Below are positions 60,543-64,000 of a stretch of DNA of 64,000 nucleotides, in pieces. The first letter of the stretch is position 1; each line of letters starts with the position of its first letter. Source of the stretch: Chloroflexota bacterium. Lineage in GTDB: Bacteria; Chloroflexota; Dehalococcoidia; Lucifugimonadales; UBA3495. The notes beneath the pieces are model-generated. The model was not told where the DNA came from. It worked only from the letters and a program-made list of their open reading frames with translations, and did no database searches. Position numbers and translations under genes: made by a program. The stretch is from NCBI GenBank assembly GCA_009837355.1, contig VXTR01000061.1, positions 1 to 64,000 on the forward strand, written 5' to 3'.

Positions 60543-61114
60543 GCCGCCGTCGAGCCGGAACCGGCCGTCCGCTGGCGCTGGTTCCGCCGGACACGCCACA
60601 CCAAGTAGCCGGCTCCTACCAGCAACGCCACGGACACGCCAAGAAACACGTAGCCGGCCTCCAAGTTATTGGACGGTTCCGGCACTTCGAACACAAACCC
60701 GTCCGCTCCATAGGAGCCACCGCCCGGTGGTTCCAGCAGTATGGTGGTCTCCCAGGCGCCCGGATCGAACTTCAGAGTCGCGGTGTACAAACCCGCCACG
60801 TTGGGGCTGAGGGCGATGTTTTCTCCGGTTTCTTCGCTTCCGCTCCAGTGGGTCAGGATGGTCACGGTAAGGTCCTCAACGGGCTGCCCGTTAGTGTTAT
60901 CAGTGACCCTGATGAAGAACTGAGCGGACTGCAAAGACGGGAGGGCGCTGGCGTCGGCAACCACGGTGTAGGGGCCGACGTTGGTCTCCACCCGGCGGGT
61001 TTCCTTAACATCGATGTCCTGCGCCGCCACCGGCCCGGGCAACGCAACGGCAATACCGAGGCACAACAGCGCCAGCAGCGCTAAACCAATCGCCTTCTCA
61101 ATCCAACCGTACAA
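60539..61114 (-). CDS. Exported YtkA/FixH-like domain protein
   Basis: 191 residues from a TTG with AGGCGG seven bases upstream. Signal segment (IGLALLALLCLGIAVALPGPVAAQ), a beta-sandwich like YtkA (FFIRVTDNTNGQPVEDLTVTILTHWSG, LSPNVAGLYTATLKFDPGAWETTILL), and a C-terminal membrane helix (about 152-176) with a basic tail. YtkA-like proteins accompany copper transport and cytochrome oxidase assembly. Overlaps the CtaG-like gene start (ATGA). Confidence 0.78.
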   Translation of the reverse strand: MYGWIEKAIGLALLALLCLGIAVALPGPVAAQDIDVKETRRVETNVGPYTVVADASALPSLQSAQFFIRVTDNTNGQPVEDLTVTILTHWSGSEETGENIALSPNVAGLYTATLKFDPGAWETTILLEPPGGGSYGADGFVFEVPEPSNNLEAGYVFLGVSVALLVGAGYLVWRVRRNQRQRTAGSGSTAA

Positions 61115-61140
61115 TGTGCTACCGCCTGATGGCCATGCGC

Positions 61141-61173
61141 AGGGGCGAACCCGCCGACGGAGGGCTCGCCCCT
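61141..61173. repeat. Imperfect palindrome between the YtkA-like and EthD-like genes
   Basis: Arms AGGGGCGAACCC (61141-61152) and GGGCTCGCCCCT (61162-61173) pair with one mismatch around a 9-base loop. It shares its AGGGGCG end with the hairpin at 5845-5866. On the minus strand it could also end transcription weakly. Confidence 0.55.
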
Positions 61174-61204
61174 ATATTGTACGACATCGGTTCGCCGGCG
61201 GACG

Positions 61205-61867
61205 CTACGGCTGGAAAGTCTTGCGCCAGATGCCGGGAGAGCCGGCGGCGTGGGTCATCACGTCGCGCATCCGCACGTTGTCGGGGTGGGCCTCCCGCTG
61301 TTCCAGCCATGGGGCGGTGGACGACACCTCGGGGTTTTCAAACTCGTACACGGTGGCGTAGGCCGGCTCGCCGCGCACCGCCTTCCAGCGGCGGCCTCGG
61401 ATGCATCCCGGCACCTTCTCGTAGTTGGGCACGTACACGGTGGAATACCAGTTGTTCCACTCGTCATCGCTCTCGGCGGGCACGTCCATGCGGCCAATCT
61501 GCAAGGCCGGCGACATATCGGCGCTGGCCAGCGTGTCGGACAAGCCGGCCGGGTGAATCATGTTGTACACGTTGTTGATGAGGGTCGTCGCCACGGCGCG
61601 TGGGCCAACCTTCTGACCCCACGGCGTCGGCGGACGGTTCTTGAAGGCGTCGGTGTTGATGACGTCGGCGGATTCCAGCTCGTACATCGCCAGGTGCTTG
61701 GGGCCGCTGCTGGTGGCCTCATAACGGGCGGCGTTGAGCACGCCGGGCACCGACAGCAATTCCTGCAGATGCTCGGTGTTGTACCACTGGTTGAACTCTT
61801 CCTCAACGTTGGCGGGAACTTCGCACCAGACCATCATCAAGCCGGTGCCGCGCTTCTTGCTGGGCAT
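61205..61867 (-). CDS. EthD-like protein with two ferredoxin-like repeats
   Basis: 220 residues. Two halves of similar pattern: GLMMVWCEVPANVEEEFNQWYNTEHLQELLSVPGV...YELESADV, and QIGRMDVPAESDDEWNNWYSTVYVPNYEKVPGC...YEFENPEV. Both show the W(Y)N-x-x-H/Y-x-PGxxxxRxY layout of dimeric alpha-beta barrel (EthD/DUF4286) proteins, so one chain may form the barrel normally made by a dimer. AGGAGG six bases before the ATG at 61867. The role is unknown; relatives sit in degradation clusters. Transcribed away from the 5'-nucleotidase. Confidence 0.83.
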   Translation of the reverse strand: MPSKKRGTGLMMVWCEVPANVEEEFNQWYNTEHLQELLSVPGVLNAARYEATSSGPKHLAMYELESADVINTDAFKNRPPTPWGQKVGPRAVATTLINNVYNMIHPAGLSDTLASADMSPALQIGRMDVPAESDDEWNNWYSTVYVPNYEKVPGCIRGRRWKAVRGEPAYATVYEFENPEVSSTAPWLEQREAHPDNVRMRDVMTHAAGSPGIWRKTFQP

Positions 61868-62003
61868 CGTGGGCCTCCTGTGGGCGTCGAATTGACGGCG
61901 GGTAGTGTAACATAATCCGCCGCCGCAACAGCGTTTGGGAAAGTTGAAAAGCGCAACCGGGCCCGCCGTGGCACGCCTCAGCAAACTTAAGGAAGACCAG
62001 TAC

Positions 62004-64000
62004 ATGTTCAGCAAAGTCAGATGGATAACCGGGCTAGCCGTAATCGCAATAATTGTCCTGGCCGGGTGCAACAGCGGCAGCGATCCTGCTCTGTCGGCAA
62101 TCCGCGCCGACGTAAGCGCCCAGCACAGTGAGATCGCCGCCCTGCACAGCGAACTCGCCGCCGTGTCTCAACAGGCCAGCGCTCCGCAGGCGGACGAATC
62201 CCCGGCGGCGTCCCCCGAGGACATCACGAGGCTGGAAACCGAAATCGCCCGGCTCTCCGACGAGATGGACGGCAAGGTAGGACTGCTGAAAGCGGACCAG
62301 GATTCCCTCTCAAAGGAAGCGACGGGGTCGGTGGAGCCTCAGGAGCCTGCTTTTACTCTGCAATTGCTCCACACCTCCGACATGGACAGCGCGGTGGGGG
62401 CTTTGGAGAATGTCGAGAACTTCTCCGCGATGCTGGACGGCTTCAGAGAGCAGTTCCCCAACAATACCCTGGTACTCAGTTCGGGCGACAACTACGTGCC
62501 CGGCCCGCGCTACTTCGCCGCCGGCGACGAGGTCAACGACCCCCTGCTGGGCATTGCCGGCAATGGTCGGGGCGATATCGCCTTCCTCAACGCCATGGGG
62601 TTCCAGGCGTCCGCCCTGGGCAACCACGAACTCGACCAGGGCACCAGCGCTTTCGCCAGCATCATCGCCTCCGAGATCGGCGACGCCGGAACCTATCCCG
62701 GGGCCTCGTTTCCCTACCTGTCCAGCAACCTGAACTTCGCGCCCGACGAAAACCTGGCCGGCCTGGTCGTTGCCGACGGCCAGGAGGCGATGCTGGTGGC
62801 CGGAAGCCTGGCCCGCAGCGCGGTGGTTACCGTCGCCGGCCAGCGCATCGGAATCGTCGGCGCCACCACGCCCACCCTAGCATCCATCACCGCCGCCGGC
62901 GCCATCGGCATCCTGCCCGGGGACAGCGACGACCTGGACGAGCTGGCCGGCATCATCCAGGACGCCGTGGACGAACTGACGGGACAGGGCATCAACAAGG
63001 TCATCCTGTTGGCCCATATGCAGCGGCTTGACATCGAGCAAGCCCTGGCGACCCGGTTGAAAGGCGTTGACATCATCGTGGCCGGCGGTTCCAACACCCT
63101 GCTGGCCGACGCAACCGACCGGCTGTGGCACGGCGACGTGGCTGAAGATACTTATCCCCTGCTGTACCATTCCGCAGACGACGCTCCGGTCCTGCTGGTC
63201 AACACCGATGGCGATTATAAATATCTGGGCCGGCTGGTGGTGCAATTCGACGGCGCGGGCCGCGTGATTCCCGAATCCATCGACCCATACCTCAGCGGCG
63301 CCTACGCCACCGCTCCTCAAGGCGGGCAGGCTTTCGCGGGGCAACCCATCCCCGAGGTGAGCCGAGTCGCCGAATCCCTGCGCGGCGTGCTCAGCATCCG
63401 CGACGGTAACATCATCGGACGCACCGAGGTGTATCTGGACGGACGCCGCGGCGCCGTGCGCACCCAGGAAACCAACCTGGGCAACCTGATTGCCGACGCA
63501 ATCCTGTGGACGGCCCGGCTGGTTGACCCTGACGTCCAGGTGTCGCTGAAAAACAGCGGGGGCATCCGCGACGCCATCGGGGTAGTGCGTCAGCCTCCGG
63601 GAACCACCGAGCCGTCAGACGTAGAGTTGCTGCCGCCGTCAGCCAATCCGACCACCGGGAAAGTGCTGGGGGACGTATCGCAGTTTGACATTCAAGGCAC
63701 CCTGCGCTTTGACAACGGTGTGGTCATAGTCCCGCTGATGGCTCAAGAGTTGGTGGAAATCATCGAGCACACCGTCGCAGCCGACGACATCGGCAGCATC
63801 CAGTCCGCTCGATTCCCCCAAGTGGGCGGGATGCGTTTCAGCTTCGACCCGTCGTCCCCGGCCGGCCAGCGCGTCCGCTCCCTGGCGATAATTGACGACG
63901 CCGGCGAGGTAAGCGACCGGGTGGTGGAGAACGGCGTGTTGGTGGGAGATCCGGAACGGATCATCAAGCTGGCAACCCTGGATTTCCTGGCCAACGGCGG
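62004..64000 (+). CDS. Lipoprotein 5'-nucleotidase/metallophosphatase (3' end outside window)
   Basis: At least 665 codons, open to the right edge. The lipobox VLAGC (C22) is followed by a coiled coil (about 30-100), then a metallophosphatase: LQLLHTSDMDS, VLSSGDNYVPGP, ALGNHELDQG, LLAHMQRLDIEQ, and VAGGSNTLLAD where UshA-type enzymes have GGHSH. This GGSNTLLAD variant belongs to a bacterial alkaline phosphatase/5'-nucleotidase branch. The C-terminal nucleotide-binding domain starts at about 455 (GRTEVYLDGRRGAVRTQETNLGNLIADAILW; KNSGGIRDAI). It scavenges phosphate or nucleosides outside the membrane. GGAAG upstream of the ATG. Confidence 0.9.
   Translation, partial: MFSKVRWITGLAVIAIIVLAGCNSGSDPALSAIRADVSAQHSEIAALHSELAAVSQQASAPQADESPAASPEDITRLETEIARLSDEMDGKVGLLKADQDSLSKEATGSVEPQEPAFTLQLLHTSDMDSAVGALENVENFSAMLDGFREQFPNNTLVLSSGDNYVPGPRYFAAGDEVNDPLLGIAGNGRGDIAFLNAMGFQASALGNHELDQGTSAFASIIASEIGDAGTYPGASFPYLSSNLNFAPDENLAGLVVADGQEAMLVAGSLARSAVVTVAGQRIGIVGATTPTLASITAAGAIGILPGDSDDLDELAGIIQDAVDELTGQGINKVILLAHMQRLDIEQALATRLKGVDIIVAGGSNTLLADATDRLWHGDVAEDTYPLLYHSADDAPVLLVNTDGDYKYLGRLVVQFDGAGRVIPESIDPYLSGAYATAPQGGQAFAGQPIPEVSRVAESLRGVLSIRDGNIIGRTEVYLDGRRGAVRTQETNLGNLIADAILWTARLVDPDVQVSLKNSGGIRDAIGVVRQPPGTTEPSDVELLPPSANPTTGKVLGDVSQFDIQGTLRFDNGVVIVPLMAQELVEIIEHTVAADDIGSIQSARFPQVGGMRFSFDPSSPAGQRVRSLAIIDDAGEVSDRVVENGVLVGDPERIIKLATLDFLANG

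Noticed and set aside
1-64000. CRISPR arrays, transposases, integrases, rRNA or tRNA genes
   Set aside because: None could be supported from repeats, protein motifs or cloverleaf patterns.

Overview
The window is a gene-dense, GC-rich bacterial chromosome segment. It holds about 60 protein genes, no rRNA, tRNA, CRISPR array or recognisable insertion sequence, and no gene-free stretch over 300 bases (the longest is about 210, at 27752-27961). The gene content suggests a heterotrophic marine or host-associated Chloroflexota of the SAR202/Dehalococcoidia type. It has five luciferase-like or acyl-CoA-dehydrogenase-like flavoenzymes of catabolic type beside a two-subunit acyl-CoA dehydrogenase pair, two CaiB/BaiF CoA-transferases, a fused ETF, short-chain dehydrogenases and tandem amidohydrolases. 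This placement is inferred from gene content; no phylogenetic marker was analysed.

Layout. 1-2002 (-): pyruvate/acetoin dehydrogenase E1 alpha and beta. 2185-7361: a two-nuclease-domain protein, an MFS transporter, an FmdB zinc ribbon and a two-part CaiB protein. 7485-13791: a tightly coupled signalling operon with STAS antagonist, response regulator/PP2C phosphatase, RsbW-like kinase, lipoprotein solute-binding protein and TorS-like histidine kinase. It could be one complete chain from a periplasmic ligand to a partner-switching sigma-control module, and is the most interesting system here. 13797-19187: panE-like, galU, a flavin monooxygenase-like enzyme, an LLM oxidoreductase, sfsA and an endonuclease III relative. 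19237-19748: higBA-like pair. 19898-21109: cupin and an unusual alpha/beta hydrolase. 21106-27751 (-): dipeptide-type ABC transporter (binding protein plus two permeases, no ATPases) followed by two duplicated amidohydrolases and an SDR.

27962-36717 looks accessory. It holds a PD-(D/E)xK plus N6-adenine methylase gene broken by one in-frame TGA, small Cys-rich and antitoxin-like proteins, a NYN nuclease whose start sits right behind a strong promoter and a terminator-like hairpin, a pentapeptide-repeat/TIR protein and vapBC, with an SDR and an LLM enzyme between them. 36879-44820 returns to housekeeping genes: M16 protease, RNase PH, nicotinate phosphoribosyltransferase, fused etfBA and two uncharacterised proteins. 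44949-51544 is a catabolic block: paired acyl-CoA dehydrogenases, YHS protein, LLM enzyme, GlcG/HbpS protein, CaiB transferase and CitE-like lyase. 51548-59485 (-) holds an SsuD-like monooxygenase coupled to two giant FtsX-type permeases, each exactly 1134 residues long. 59568-61114 (-) holds CtaG-like and YtkA-like proteins of copper/cytochrome oxidase assembly type. The window ends with an EthD-like protein and a lipoprotein 5'-nucleotidase cut by the right edge.

Two families of short palindromes recur between genes (about 5521, 44176 and 49326; and about 5845 and 61141). Many genes start at GTG or TTG, so several starts were chosen from Shine-Dalgarno spacing and family N-termini.
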